DNA of 64,000 bases, taken from positions 11,835-75,834 of the forward strand of contig JAWKOC010000005.1 in the NCBI GenBank assembly GCA_041391365.1, in the 5' to 3' direction. Under the pieces are notes generated by a model. The model saw nothing but the letters and a program-made list of their open reading frames with translations, had not been told where the DNA came from and did no database searches. Numbering within the stretch: position 1 is the first letter of the stretch; each line of letters starts with the position of its first letter. This stretch comes from JAGRAX01 sp041391365. GTDB lineage: Bacteria; Bdellovibrionota_G; JALEGL01; JAGRMV01. A program made the translations under genes and the position numbers. Below, piece by piece: positions 54,117-63,692 of this stretch.

Positions 54117-55124
54117 TTACGAGCGGAAAGAAACCAGAGGAATGTCGATCATGGTTTTCAAACCTGCACTTTCACAGGCAAGAAGAGAAGGAATGGAATT
54201 CAAAATTACGCTGCAGGTACCTTGGTCACCTTGCACACCTCCTTGAATCCTTGACTGGATCATAAGATCACCTTGAATGGAAACCTCATCGTATGATTCC
54301 TCGCTGGCGTCCACCACCGCGAGAAATTCCATTCGAATTTTTTCGGTGCTCCCTACAAAACCTTGTCCAATTTGTCGGACACCCTGAGCCTGCCCTTTGC
54401 GAACTCGAATCTCCTTGCTCCCACAGTCTTGTGTTGCAACCACAGGAGTTACCTCATCGGAAACCTTGTCCAAGGACCATCCAAATCGCTGAGCAATCAT
54501 TTCGATGGATTGGGCCAAACCCACATGGCGAATTTCTTTGCTTTTCACTTTTTGTTCAAACGTTGAAACATCCAAACCCGCACCGATTTTTTGTTGGAAT
54601 GGAAGACGACGATGAGATGCATTTTGAACCCTCGTGACCGTCACATGATCGATTCGCTGACAAACCGAGCTCACGGTCAAAGGAAGAGCATCCATCAAAA
54701 AGCCCGGATTGATTCCGGTTCCCAACACCTTGATGCCAAATTCTTTGGCCACAGCATCAATCTTGGAAGCCAACAGAGCATCGGCTTTCCACGGGTAGGA
54801 AAGCTCTTCACAAGTGGAAACAATGTCCATGCCCAACGGAGCAAGCGATTCAATCTGAGAAAAAATACGCTCCATATCGGAAACCGTTGTCAAAACAATC
54901 ACATCTGCCTTGACTCTTTTCTGGCATTGCTGCGCATCGGCCTCGATGACCACACTGGATTCCAACTCTTGATCCAGATCAAAAAGAGTTTTTCCCTGCA
55001 GATCTGATCGAATGTCAATGGCCCCAACGGTCACAACATTGCTACGTTTTTGAATTTGTTTGGCGATGGCCACACCCAAAGGGCCCATTCCGACTTGCAA
55101 TACTTTTATGGTTTGATTGGTCAT
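54117..55124 (-). CDS. DapB-fold NAD(P)-dependent dehydrogenase (2,4-diaminopentanoate dehydrogenase-like)
   Basis: 335 aa. N-terminal Rossmann VLQVGMGPLGVAIAKQI; then DVIVLTTVSDMERI, TCEELSYPW, and the signature GTGINPGFLMDALPL shared with dihydrodipicolinate-reductase-like amine dehydrogenases of the Ord type. The C-terminal part contains GLDVSTFEQKV. Exact substrate unknown; no ornithine-degradation cluster is nearby. Its promoter places the -10 about 11 bases from the ATG, so the transcript is probably leaderless. Confidence 0.85.
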   Translation of the reverse strand: MTNQTIKVLQVGMGPLGVAIAKQIQKRSNVVTVGAIDIRSDLQGKTLFDLDQELESSVVIEADAQQCQKRVKADVIVLTTVSDMERIFSQIESLAPLGMDIVSTCEELSYPWKADALLASKIDAVAKEFGIKVLGTGINPGFLMDALPLTVSSVCQRIDHVTVTRVQNASHRRLPFQQKIGAGLDVSTFEQKVKSKEIRHVGLAQSIEMIAQRFGWSLDKVSDEVTPVVATQDCGSKEIRVRKGQAQGVRQIGQGFVGSTEKIRMEFLAVVDASEESYDEVSIQGDLMIQSRIQGGVQGDQGTCSVILNSIPSLLACESAGLKTMIDIPLVSFRS

Positions 55125-55163
55125 ATAAGGCGGACCTTATATACAAGTCCATTTACAATTCAA
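55123..55163 (-). promoter_or_regulatory. Promoter and palindrome of the DapB-fold dehydrogenase gene
   Basis: On the minus strand: -35 TTGAAT (55163-55158), 16-base spacer, -10 TATAAG (55141-55136). The ATG follows at 55124. An 8-bp inverted repeat ATATAAGG / CCTTATAT (55123-55130 and 55135-55142) covers both the -10 and the start codon, suitable as an operator or a start-masking hairpin. Confidence 0.6.
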
Positions 55164-55165
55164 TG

Positions 55166-56890
55166 CTATTCGTCTTCCAAACTGACCTTTTGATCCTGGG
55201 CAAACCGAATCAAATCCGTGGGCGTAATGATGCCGAGCAGCTTTTTGTTTTCGGGATCAATGACCACAATGCGAGGATCTCGACTTTTTTCGAGTTTTTT
55301 GATGGCAACATCCAAGGTGTCTCGCGGATACACTGCGCTGGGGGTTCCTCTCATCAATGAGTCAATTTTTTGGTCGGATTGACCACTCTCTATATCTTCA
55401 AGATCCGAGGCATAGATGCTGCCCAACAAAACACCTTGGGCATTGAGCAAAGGGTACATTTGGTGCTTGTTTGAAGAGACCAACGACGCAGCCTCAGAAA
55501 CACTCATCCCCGAACGCAGAGAAACTACGTCTTGAGTCATCATATCTTTGATGGAGGTGATGGAAAAAACATCGACACCAAAATCCGTGCAAAAATGCAG
55601 CCCCTTTTTCTTCAATTTCATTCCGTAAACGGTATCTCCCTTGAGCAGAAGCACAGACACCTGGTCCGCGATCACACAAGCAAACATCAAGGGCAAAATG
55701 ATGGGATAAGCCCGAGTCATTTCAAACAGAATGACAATAGAGGTAAACGTCGCCCGAGACGTTGCCGAAAAGAAAGCGGCCATCCCCACAAGAGCATAGG
55801 CTCCATAACTCATGGTCACCGCTGGGAACAATGCATGAACAACAATGCCATAAAAGCCTCCCAACGCCGCTCCAATGAACAATGAGGGGGCAAAAATACC
55901 TCCCGAGCCTCCGATGCCCAATGTGACGGCCACCATCGTAATCTTCAAGAAAAACAAGGATCCCAGATGAAAAAGGCTCTCCCGCTCATGCAAAATCTCA
56001 TCCACGGCCTCATATCCACCTCCGTAGATTTCTGGGAAAAGAAGCCCCACAGCCCCCACCAAAAGACCTCCCAAAAAAGCTTTTCCCCATCCATTGATGA
56101 ACGAAAATTCTTCGATTTTGTCCTCTAACCAAGACGTGTACCGCAAGAAAAACCATGCTGCAATCGCGCAAAAAATGCCCAAAAAGAGGTAGAGAAAAAT
56201 CTCAACAGGATGAACCAGCGTAAACTCTGGAATGATGAACGCAGGCTCGTTGCCCAGCAAAATGCGTGAGATCAGTGTCGCGCTCACCGCTGAAATGACC
56301 AACGGGATAAAAGAACCCGCTTTCCATTCCAGCAAAATCAACTCAATCGCAAAAATGACTCCTGCAATCGGAGTATTGAAGGTCGCTGCAATTCCTGCAG
56401 CAGCACCGCAGGCCACGGCAATTTTGAGCTGGTAGGGAGAAACTCGAAAAACTTGCCCAATGGTAGATCCGAATGAGGCGCCAATCTGCACGATGGGGCC
56501 CTCTCGCCCCAGAGATCCTCCAGATCCGATGGTCAGCGCGGAGGCAATCGATTTGACGAAAGCAACACGTTTGCGAATGATCCCACCTTTGGAAAGCACA
56601 GATTCAATCACTTCGGGCACACCATGCCCCATGGCCTCTTTGCAGAAAACCTGAACCAGCAAATACGCTGCAATGATCCCGATCGGAGTCGCGAACATTA
56701 CCGTCCAGGTGTAATCTTGCTCCAAGTGATTGACGATGTCGAACGACACACGACCGAAAAAAAACAGATTCTGAAAAAAAGCAACCAGGTCACGAAAAAC
56801 CACCGCACCCGCACCCGCACTGATTCCAATTAATGCGGCCAACAAGCTGAATCCAAATTTTCGATGATAAATTTTCTTAAACCACATCAT
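55166..56890 (-). CDS. ClC-family chloride/proton exchanger with CBS pair
   Basis: 574 aa. ClC pore motifs: GSGGSLGREGPIVQIGASFG with the gating Glu that marks exchangers, and GIGGSGGIFAPSLFIGAALGG. About 18 membrane helices (1-420) are followed by two CBS domains (about 445-570, e.g. DMMTQDVVSLRSGMSVSEAA and PRDTLDVAIKKLEKS) that usually sense adenine nucleotides. Divergent from the DUF2214 gene. Confidence 0.95.
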   Translation of the reverse strand: MMWFKKIYHRKFGFSLLAALIGISAGAGAVVFRDLVAFFQNLFFFGRVSFDIVNHLEQDYTWTVMFATPIGIIAAYLLVQVFCKEAMGHGVPEVIESVLSKGGIIRKRVAFVKSIASALTIGSGGSLGREGPIVQIGASFGSTIGQVFRVSPYQLKIAVACGAAAGIAATFNTPIAGVIFAIELILLEWKAGSFIPLVISAVSATLISRILLGNEPAFIIPEFTLVHPVEIFLYLFLGIFCAIAAWFFLRYTSWLEDKIEEFSFINGWGKAFLGGLLVGAVGLLFPEIYGGGYEAVDEILHERESLFHLGSLFFLKITMVAVTLGIGGSGGIFAPSLFIGAALGGFYGIVVHALFPAVTMSYGAYALVGMAAFFSATSRATFTSIVILFEMTRAYPIILPLMFACVIADQVSVLLLKGDTVYGMKLKKKGLHFCTDFGVDVFSITSIKDMMTQDVVSLRSGMSVSEAASLVSSNKHQMYPLLNAQGVLLGSIYASDLEDIESGQSDQKIDSLMRGTPSAVYPRDTLDVAIKKLEKSRDPRIVVIDPENKKLLGIITPTDLIRFAQDQKVSLEDE

Positions 56891-56980
56891 TTTTTTATAA
56901 GCCGAAAGACCCTTACGCCTATCATTGCAGATTTCAAGTCATAATAAAAAAAAACTTGGATTTTACGGGAAAAAAGTGAC

Positions 56981-57469
56981 ATGAGCGTGGATATGAAAAC
57001 ATTCACTGTGCTTCTCGCTGCCTTTCATTACCTTGCCTTCGGCTTTGGAATCTGGTCCGTTTTTGAGAGAGGGCGAAGTTTCAAAAATTTGGTCAAGCAC
57101 CCACAAGAAAAATCCTTCATCGAATCTTTGTTGCGATATGACAACCTCTGGGGCATCTGCGGATTTTTGATCCTCACCACAGGATTGATCAAAGCCTTTG
57201 GGGACATTGAAAAACCCGTTGCATTTTACATGAAAAATGGACTGTTTCACGCCAAGTTGGGCATGGTCTTTGTGATCTTGGCCATTGAAGTGTACGTTAT
57301 GATCAAACTCTTGAAACTCAGAGTAGAACGGAAGAAAAACCCTCAATTTTCATTTTCAGACTCTGAGTTTCGAACGATGAGTCTCCTCAACAAAATCGAG
57401 GCGCACCTCTTTGTCATTGTCCCATTTTTTGCGGCCATGGTCGCCCGAGGAATTGGGCTTCACCTCTGA
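56981..57469 (+). CDS. DUF2214 family membrane protein
   Basis: 162 aa with four predicted helices (about 8-26, 53-70, 85-108, 138-158). The conserved blocks are LLAAFHYLAFG with His at the first helix, RYDNLWGICGFLILTTGLIKAFG and FHAKLGMVFVILAIE. The conserved His residues in the helices suggest haem binding, but this is inference. Convergent with mtgA. Confidence 0.85.
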   Translation: MSVDMKTFTVLLAAFHYLAFGFGIWSVFERGRSFKNLVKHPQEKSFIESLLRYDNLWGICGFLILTTGLIKAFGDIEKPVAFYMKNGLFHAKLGMVFVILAIEVYVMIKLLKLRVERKKNPQFSFSDSEFRTMSLLNKIEAHLFVIVPFFAAMVARGIGLHL

Positions 57470-57488
57470 GAGACCAAAACAACAATCA

Positions 57489-58322
57489 TCAGAAATCCCA
57501 TTCAACGTAATCTCGCCAAGGATCGTATTCAAACGATAGGGATCGTTGTTTTTCTTCTTTTGCCAACTCTCTGGGCAGAACTCCGTCCATCACCATCTTG
57601 TCCAGAATTTGATTCACCGTTTTTTGTGCATAGGGAGTAAGTTCTTTTTCTCGAAATGAAACTCCATATCGAATGGGGCTGGGAAGCAGCATCGCCAAAA
57701 AAGCTCCTTCTTTGGGGCCAAGGGAATTGGGATGCTGATCAAAATAGTAATAGCTTGCCATGCGTATCCCAAAAACACCGGGACCCCACTCGACAACATT
57801 CAAATAATATTCGAAAATTTTATCTTTTCCAAATGCCCTCTCCATACGAAGAGCAAGAAAAAATTCTTGCAATTTGCGCATCCACGATCGGCGCTGATGC
57901 AAAAACAAATTTCGTGCAAGCTGCTGCGTGATGGTGCTTGCTCCTCGAAGATCTCCTTCTCCATCCATTTTCTCATCGATCACCTTTCGGACCTGGGTAA
58001 AATCAATGCCATGATGATGATAGAACTCCCAGTCCTCGCTGACACGAACGGCGTTTTTCGCATAGGAAGATATGGATTGAAACCCAACCCATCGAGCGGG
58101 TTTTTCCTTTTTCCATTGGACAAGCAATGACTTTGCATCATCGTCCTTGAACTCAATCACAGGGTAGTGATCTTTCATCACTCCGATGTTAGGAAGGGAC
58201 AGAAAAAAGGTCAGCCCTCCGAAACAAACAAACAACATCATCAAACCAATGAAACTTGTTTTGGGATAACGAAACGCAAAAACGCGAATCCAAAGAATCC
58301 ACTTTTGTTTTTCCAACATCAT
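57489..58322 (-). CDS. mtgA: Monofunctional peptidoglycan glycosyltransferase
   Basis: Polymerises lipid II into glycan strands. 277 aa: one N-terminal membrane helix (about 20-45) and a GT51 domain with the catalytic Glu in SEDWEFYHHHGID, GASTITQQLARNLFL, RKLQEFFLALRMER, and YLNVVEWGPGVFGI. It has no transpeptidase domain, so it is MtgA-like rather than a bifunctional PBP. Confidence 0.94.
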   Translation of the reverse strand: MMLEKQKWILWIRVFAFRYPKTSFIGLMMLFVCFGGLTFFLSLPNIGVMKDHYPVIEFKDDDAKSLLVQWKKEKPARWVGFQSISSYAKNAVRVSEDWEFYHHHGIDFTQVRKVIDEKMDGEGDLRGASTITQQLARNLFLHQRRSWMRKLQEFFLALRMERAFGKDKIFEYYLNVVEWGPGVFGIRMASYYYFDQHPNSLGPKEGAFLAMLLPSPIRYGVSFREKELTPYAQKTVNQILDKMVMDGVLPRELAKEEKQRSLSFEYDPWRDYVEWDF

Positions 58323-58427
58323 ACCATTGAACCCGTCTTCACAACGACGGCAGCATCCTCTTGAAGGCTGCTTCTACGTCCTTTTGATGATTCTTACAAC
58401 TATGATTTATTTTCTGGAGGGTAGATC

Positions 58428-59912
58428 CTAGCCATTGCAGGCCTTCAAAGCACGTTTCCACAAATGATATTTTTCCTCCCTCTGCGAGGAGGAAAGGTGG
58501 GGGGAAAAAGTCTCATCAGGATCGTACAAAGCTTCCAACTGCTTTTGATCTTTCCAAAAACCAAGAGAGAGCCCAGCAAGCAACCCTGCACCAATGGCTG
58601 TGCTTTCCACAAAACGAGGCCGTTGCAATGAAATGTCTCCAATGTCTGACTGAAACTGCATCAAAAGGTTATTTTGACTCGCTCCTCCATCCACGCGAAT
58701 CTCTTTCAGCTCTTGTTGAAAGTCTTTTTCCATAGCTTCCACAAGATCTTGCACCTGGAAAGCAATGCCTTCCAAGGTAGCACGCGCGATGTGCGCTTTG
58801 GTGGTCGCACGATCCATTCCTAAGATCATCCCACGTGCATGAGGATTCCAATGAGGAGCACCCAACCCGGTAAACGCTGGCACGACAACAACACCATGGG
58901 AATCATCAACTTGAAGAGCAAGGTTTTCAACCTCGCTCGATTGCTCAATCCACCCCATCCCATCTCGAAGCCACTGCACAGCCGCTCCAGCATTGAACAC
59001 AGAACCTTCCAAGGCATAGTTTGTCTTTCCCTGAATCTTCCAGGCAACGGTGGTCAACAGCTGATGCTCGGAAAACTTGATATCTTCCCCTGTATTCAAC
59101 AACAAAAAGGCCCCTGTTCCATACGTACATTTCAGTTGGCCCGCAGAAAAACATCTCTGCCCAAAAAGTGCGGCTTGTTGATCTCCCGCCATACCCGCGA
59201 TGGGAATACCATCGGGCAAACTTCCAAACGAATGAGTTTCTCCTAGGATTCCCGTATTTTCAACAATCATAGGGAGCACCGATCGAGAAACTCCAAAACA
59301 CTCTAGCAACTCATCGTCCCATGCCAATGATCCCACATTCATGAGCATAGTTCTGGATGCATTGCTGACGTCAGTGGCAAAAACCTGTTTGCCCGTTAAG
59401 ACAAACAATACATAACTATCAATGGTTCCCATGCAAAGATTGCCCTTGCGTTGGGCATCCCTGACCGCCTCCACATGTTGCAACATCCACTGCATTTTGC
59501 TTGCCGAAAAATACGGATCAAGAAACAAACCGGTTTTGCGATGAATGGTTTTTTCCCACCCTTGGTCTTTGAGCTTTTGACATAGATCGGTTGTTCTCCG
59601 ACACTGCCATACAATGGCATTGCAAAGGGCTTTTCCGGAGACCCGATCCCACGCCACAATGGTTTCTCTCTGATTGGTGATCCCGATTCCCAAAATCTGA
59701 GACATAGAAATTTTGTTTTTTTGAAAAAGACCCTCCACAGCCTGATGCACAGAAGCAATGATTTCATCGGGATTTTGCTCCACCCATCCATTTTTGGGGA
59801 AATACACAGGGAATTCCTGATTGTACGAACACTCTACCTTTCCCTTCGCATCCAAGAGCAGAGCTGTGGAGCCCGTGGTTCCCTGATCAATGCACAAAAT
59901 GTAGGATTTCAT
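58428..59912 (-). CDS. glpK: Glycerol kinase
   Basis: Phosphorylates glycerol to glycerol-3-phosphate. 494 aa FGGY kinase: IDQGTTGSTALLLD at the start, GITNQRETIVAWDR, the GIPIAGMAGDQQAALFGQ nucleotide loop, LNTGEDIKFSEHQLLTT and RVDGGASQNNLLMQFQSD. Length standard. No glpF or glpD adjacent. Divergent from the KefB-type antiporter with about 100 bases between. Confidence 0.96.
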   Translation of the reverse strand: MKSYILCIDQGTTGSTALLLDAKGKVECSYNQEFPVYFPKNGWVEQNPDEIIASVHQAVEGLFQKNKISMSQILGIGITNQRETIVAWDRVSGKALCNAIVWQCRRTTDLCQKLKDQGWEKTIHRKTGLFLDPYFSASKMQWMLQHVEAVRDAQRKGNLCMGTIDSYVLFVLTGKQVFATDVSNASRTMLMNVGSLAWDDELLECFGVSRSVLPMIVENTGILGETHSFGSLPDGIPIAGMAGDQQAALFGQRCFSAGQLKCTYGTGAFLLLNTGEDIKFSEHQLLTTVAWKIQGKTNYALEGSVFNAGAAVQWLRDGMGWIEQSSEVENLALQVDDSHGVVVVPAFTGLGAPHWNPHARGMILGMDRATTKAHIARATLEGIAFQVQDLVEAMEKDFQQELKEIRVDGGASQNNLLMQFQSDIGDISLQRPRFVESTAIGAGLLAGLSLGFWKDQKQLEALYDPDETFSPHLSSSQREEKYHLWKRALKACNG

Positions 59913-60015
59913 GGCAACAAACTAGCAGAATTGCTCCAACCCATAAAACAGTTTCATCTGTTGGATTTTACTTCTTTATGTTCGTTCCATTCTTTGCTCT
60001 AATACTACATGCATC

Positions 60016-62058
60016 ATGTTCACCGTAGCTCATTTGATTCAAGATCTTACGATTGTACTGGGAGTGGCCTCTCTGATCGGCCTGCTGTTCCAAAAACTTC
60101 GATTTCCTTCCATTTTGGGATACCTGCTGGCTGGTCTCATTGTTGGACCTTATTTACCCGTTCCCCTGTTTGCCAATCCCGAACGACTGAACTTTCTCTC
60201 AGAAATTGGTGTCATTGCCGTGATGTTTTTGCTGGGGCTCAAGTTCAAAATTTCAAAACTCATTGAACTGATTCCTGTCTCTGGATTTACCGTTCTTGTC
60301 CAAGTCTGCGTGCTTCAATGGATCGGTTTTTCTCTAGGGCAACATTGGGGATGGAGTCAACTTCAGTCGGTGTTGCTCGGAGCCTCACTTTGCATTCCCA
60401 GCACCATGATTGTTTCCAACATTTACGAAACCCAAAACGTACCTGCAGAAACTTCTCAATTTGTTTTTGGCGCATTGATCATCCAAGATGTTGTCGCCAT
60501 TGTTCTCATCACCATCATGACCGCATTGACAGCAGGTGCAGGCCTTGAAACCGCAGTTTTACTTCGCACCGTAGGAAATCTCATCCTGGCCATTTGTGGA
60601 ATGCTCATTGGTGGTCTCCTGATTCTCCCCAAAATCTTGAAATCTTTTCTTCATCAAAACAACCAAGAGCTTCTTGCCATCATCGGAACGGCTGTATGTT
60701 TTTTGTTTGCATTCATGTCTGAGCATTTGGGATATTCTGTAGCACTCGGAGCATTCATCGGTGGAATCATTTTGTCTGAATCTGGAAAATCCTATCAGTT
60801 GGAATATTTGCTTCGACCCATCAAAAACATCTTCGTAGCTATCTTTTTTGTTTCCATTGGAATGACCATCGACCCTCAACAAGTGCTTGAACATCTAGGC
60901 CCCATTGTCCTGGCCAGTGCACTTGTCATCGTGGGGCACTACACAAGTGTCATTTTATCGAGCCTAATGACTGGCCAAGGATCTCGCAAAGCCTTCACAG
61001 CGGGCGCTTCGCTTGCGCAAATCGGAGAGTTTGGGTTTATCATCGCAGGCATTGGTGCGAACGGATCTTCACAGGCTACCACCCTACAAACCACGGTCGT
61101 TGGGGTGAGTGTGATCACAACATGCCTTTCCCCCATTTTGTTAAAATATGCCACACCCACGATGAATGTTTTCGAATCCATGGTACCCCAACGAACTCGT
61201 CTACTTTTTTCTTTTTACCTTCAATTTCTCGATGAACTCAAACGTCCCAGCAAAGTTCAATGGGGAAATGCTCCTCTCTATCGAGCATTGAAATGGATCG
61301 CTGTAGATACCCTCGTGCTGCTTTTGGTTTTGATCATCAGTCTTCCTCTGATTCAAAAATACGCTTACGTAGTTCTTGCTCAATTGGGATGGTCTCAAGA
61401 ATGGCCTCAAACCCTTATGTATGTTTCCATTGCGATCATCGTGATGCCTTTTTTGGGATTGATTTTTTACAACTCCAGAAAACTTTCTTCTGAGGTTGCA
61501 AGGCACATTCTTGGAAGTCAGTCGGATAGGTCTCAACCCATGCCATCAGGTCTTCTTCATTTGATCAGCATCTGCGTGTTTTTTTTGGTTTATCTTTTGG
61601 TAGGAATTCCGGTCATGGCTGTCGTGCGACCGTTTTTGCTTGGTCCCAACATTCTTCCTGTGTTTGCAACCATCAGTCTGATGACCATGATGTACATTTA
61701 CATTCGCACATCCGACTTGGAAATTCATACACGATCCATTGTGCAAGACCTTGCAGAGTTTGTTCAAGGTCGATCCCTTCGGAGTTATCCCCAGCCGATC
61801 CCTGAGATCAGTCAAAATCTCTACCAAGTCAAAAGTTTTTCCATTCACAGTGGAGATTTTGGAAACGGAAAAAATCTATTGGATCTGGATTTACGAAAAC
61901 AAACCGGAGCATCTGCCATTGCCATTCATCGAAACGATGGAGATGTGCTGCTTCCAAGAGGAAAAGAATTTCTCAAAACAGATGATACACTCATTTTAAC
62001 GGGAACCGGCGAATCTATCGAAAAAGCCAAAGAATACCTGAGACGAGGTAGAATCTAA
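60016..62058 (+). CDS. CPA2-type cation/proton antiporter with extra helices and RCK-C domain
   Basis: 680 aa. A KefB/YbaL-like CPA2 core (about 1-385; FPSILGYLLAGLIVGPYLP, SLAQIGEFGFIIAGIG) is followed by a second group of about four helices (about 425-560) and a C-terminal RCK-C/TrkA-C domain (about 605-680; LLDLDLRKQTGASAIAIHR, LPRGKEFLKTDDTLILTG). The NAD-binding TrkA-N domain of KefB is missing. Probable K+ or Na+ export regulated through the RCK-C part. No clear Shine-Dalgarno. Convergent with the EamA gene (2-base gap). Confidence 0.9.
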   Translation: MFTVAHLIQDLTIVLGVASLIGLLFQKLRFPSILGYLLAGLIVGPYLPVPLFANPERLNFLSEIGVIAVMFLLGLKFKISKLIELIPVSGFTVLVQVCVLQWIGFSLGQHWGWSQLQSVLLGASLCIPSTMIVSNIYETQNVPAETSQFVFGALIIQDVVAIVLITIMTALTAGAGLETAVLLRTVGNLILAICGMLIGGLLILPKILKSFLHQNNQELLAIIGTAVCFLFAFMSEHLGYSVALGAFIGGIILSESGKSYQLEYLLRPIKNIFVAIFFVSIGMTIDPQQVLEHLGPIVLASALVIVGHYTSVILSSLMTGQGSRKAFTAGASLAQIGEFGFIIAGIGANGSSQATTLQTTVVGVSVITTCLSPILLKYATPTMNVFESMVPQRTRLLFSFYLQFLDELKRPSKVQWGNAPLYRALKWIAVDTLVLLLVLIISLPLIQKYAYVVLAQLGWSQEWPQTLMYVSIAIIVMPFLGLIFYNSRKLSSEVARHILGSQSDRSQPMPSGLLHLISICVFFLVYLLVGIPVMAVVRPFLLGPNILPVFATISLMTMMYIYIRTSDLEIHTRSIVQDLAEFVQGRSLRSYPQPIPEISQNLYQVKSFSIHSGDFGNGKNLLDLDLRKQTGASAIAIHRNDGDVLLPRGKEFLKTDDTLILTGTGESIEKAKEYLRRGRI

Positions 62059-62060
62059 CC

Positions 62061-63005
62061 TCAAGATTTTGCGGATCGTCTTGAGATGGCGGCAACATAG
62101 ATCGATGTAATCGTAATCACTGCACCACAACACTGCAAGACGGAAAATCGTTCCGAAAACAACACCACTCCCAACACAAATGCAAACACCGGTTGAATCA
62201 AAAGAAGAAGTCCTGAAGTTGCAAGAGGAATTTTGGTCAAATTCTTAGAAATCATCAACCATCCCAACAGTTGGGGTCCAAGTGCCAATCCCAAATACAG
62301 AAAAAACTGGTTCTGCGTCATCGAAAACGAATCCTGAGAAACACGAGCAATGAAAAAAGAAAACATCGCAGAAAAAATCAAAACTGCTCCCATACAGGTT
62401 TTGATGGAAGCTCGATGATCACAAACTTGGATCTGACGAAGAGCAAATACATAGATCGTATAAAAAGGAGCCGTCAATAAACCAAATGCAATTCCATAAA
62501 CATATTCACGAGAAAAAGAAGTAGAACCAAAAATACCAACCAAAAAAGCAACCCCCACCACGGCCAAACATGAAGATAGAACCCATCGCAGTGTCAGTTT
62601 TTCTTTCAAAAAAAGATATCCAACCAATCCCGAAACAAAGACCTGCATATTGCACAAAATGGTAGCCATTCCCGCGCCAACATATTCGATAGATCGATGC
62701 CACACCCAGAGATCCATGGCAAATCCAAACCCTCCGAGCCATGCCCACCCCCAAAAGGCTCTCTGCTTCCACTCCATTCTCTGGCGAAGCTGACGAAAGC
62801 AAAAAGGAAAAAGAAACGCCAAGGCAAAAACGCAGCGATAAAATGCAACCACACTTGGAGCCGCAACAATCCATTTGACGAAGATGGGCGCCAACGAAAT
62901 GGTTGCAGCACCCAAGGCTACTCCCAAAGAAGCGTTGGACGAGGCTTCCGCCCAAATCCCCATGAAGGATTTTTCTTTGTCTATATCTTCAATTCTTGTC
63001 GACAC
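62061..63005 (-). CDS. EamA-family (DMT) transporter
   Basis: 314 aa from the first ATG (a start at 62963 is also possible). Ten predicted helices in two EamA repeats: SLAPIFVKWIVAAPSVVAFYR and LALGPQLLGWLMISKNLTKI-type segments, each with the family's helix pattern. Exporters of this type move amino acids or metabolites; no substrate can be assigned. Divergent from the purE-purK operon. Confidence 0.9.
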   Translation of the reverse strand: MSTRIEDIDKEKSFMGIWAEASSNASLGVALGAATISLAPIFVKWIVAAPSVVAFYRCVFALAFLFPFCFRQLRQRMEWKQRAFWGWAWLGGFGFAMDLWVWHRSIEYVGAGMATILCNMQVFVSGLVGYLFLKEKLTLRWVLSSCLAVVGVAFLVGIFGSTSFSREYVYGIAFGLLTAPFYTIYVFALRQIQVCDHRASIKTCMGAVLIFSAMFSFFIARVSQDSFSMTQNQFFLYLGLALGPQLLGWLMISKNLTKIPLATSGLLLLIQPVFAFVLGVVLFSERFSVLQCCGAVITITSIYVAAISRRSAKS

Positions 63006-63155
63006 GGCCGCATCATCTCAATAGGTTGCTATCTTCCATTCAATTGGTGTTCAGTAACCCATTCGACCACAAAAATCCATACCTGAAATATCCCGCTCAC
63101 CTCTTCAAAAATTGCTTTGACATTCCTCAGTGAATTTGAGAACAAAAATGGACGA

Positions 63156-63692
63156 ATGTCAGATACACAACATGAGCTTTCACCCTCTTATTCATTTTCA
63201 AAAAATCCAAAGGTAAGCATCGCCATGGGAAGCAAGAGCGACTGGCCAACCATGCAGCATACCGCAAAAATTCTGCATGATTTTAATGTTCCATTCGAAG
63301 CTCAAATCGTATCGGCTCACCGAACTCCAGATTGGATGTCGGAGTACGCAAAAGGTGCCCAACAGAGAGGAATCGAAGTCATCATTGCAGGAGCTGGAGG
63401 AGCCGCACATCTTCCAGGAATGATTGCAGCCCAAACACTATTGCCCGTCTTGGGGGTTCCCATTGAATCAAAAGCACTTCAAGGTATGGACTCTCTGCTG
63501 TCCATTGCTCAAATGCCTGGAGGAATTCCAGTAGGCACCTTGGCCATTGGAAAGCCAGGGGCCATCAATGCGGCTCTTCTCTCCATTGCCATCTTGGCCA
63601 ATCATGATTCAGTGTTGCAAAAAGCTCTCGAACAATACCGAAAAACACAGACCAAAGTCGTGATGGATACTTCTCTCGGAAACGAGACATGA
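63156..63692 (+). CDS. purE: N5-carboxyaminoimidazole ribonucleotide mutase, class I PurE
   Basis: Moves the carboxyl group of N5-CAIR to give CAIR in purine synthesis. About 178 aa from ATG 63156. Core: IAMGSKSDWPTMQHTAKIL, VSAHRTPDWMSEYAKGA with catalytic His, IAGAGGAAHLPGMIAA, and QMPGGIPVGTLAIGKPGAINAALL. The non-conserved N-terminal 25 residues make the exact start uncertain. The stop overlaps the purK ATG (ATGA), confirming the class I pathway. Confidence 0.95.
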   Translation: MSDTQHELSPSYSFSKNPKVSIAMGSKSDWPTMQHTAKILHDFNVPFEAQIVSAHRTPDWMSEYAKGAQQRGIEVIIAGAGGAAHLPGMIAAQTLLPVLGVPIESKALQGMDSLLSIAQMPGGIPVGTLAIGKPGAINAALLSIAILANHDSVLQKALEQYRKTQTKVVMDTSLGNET

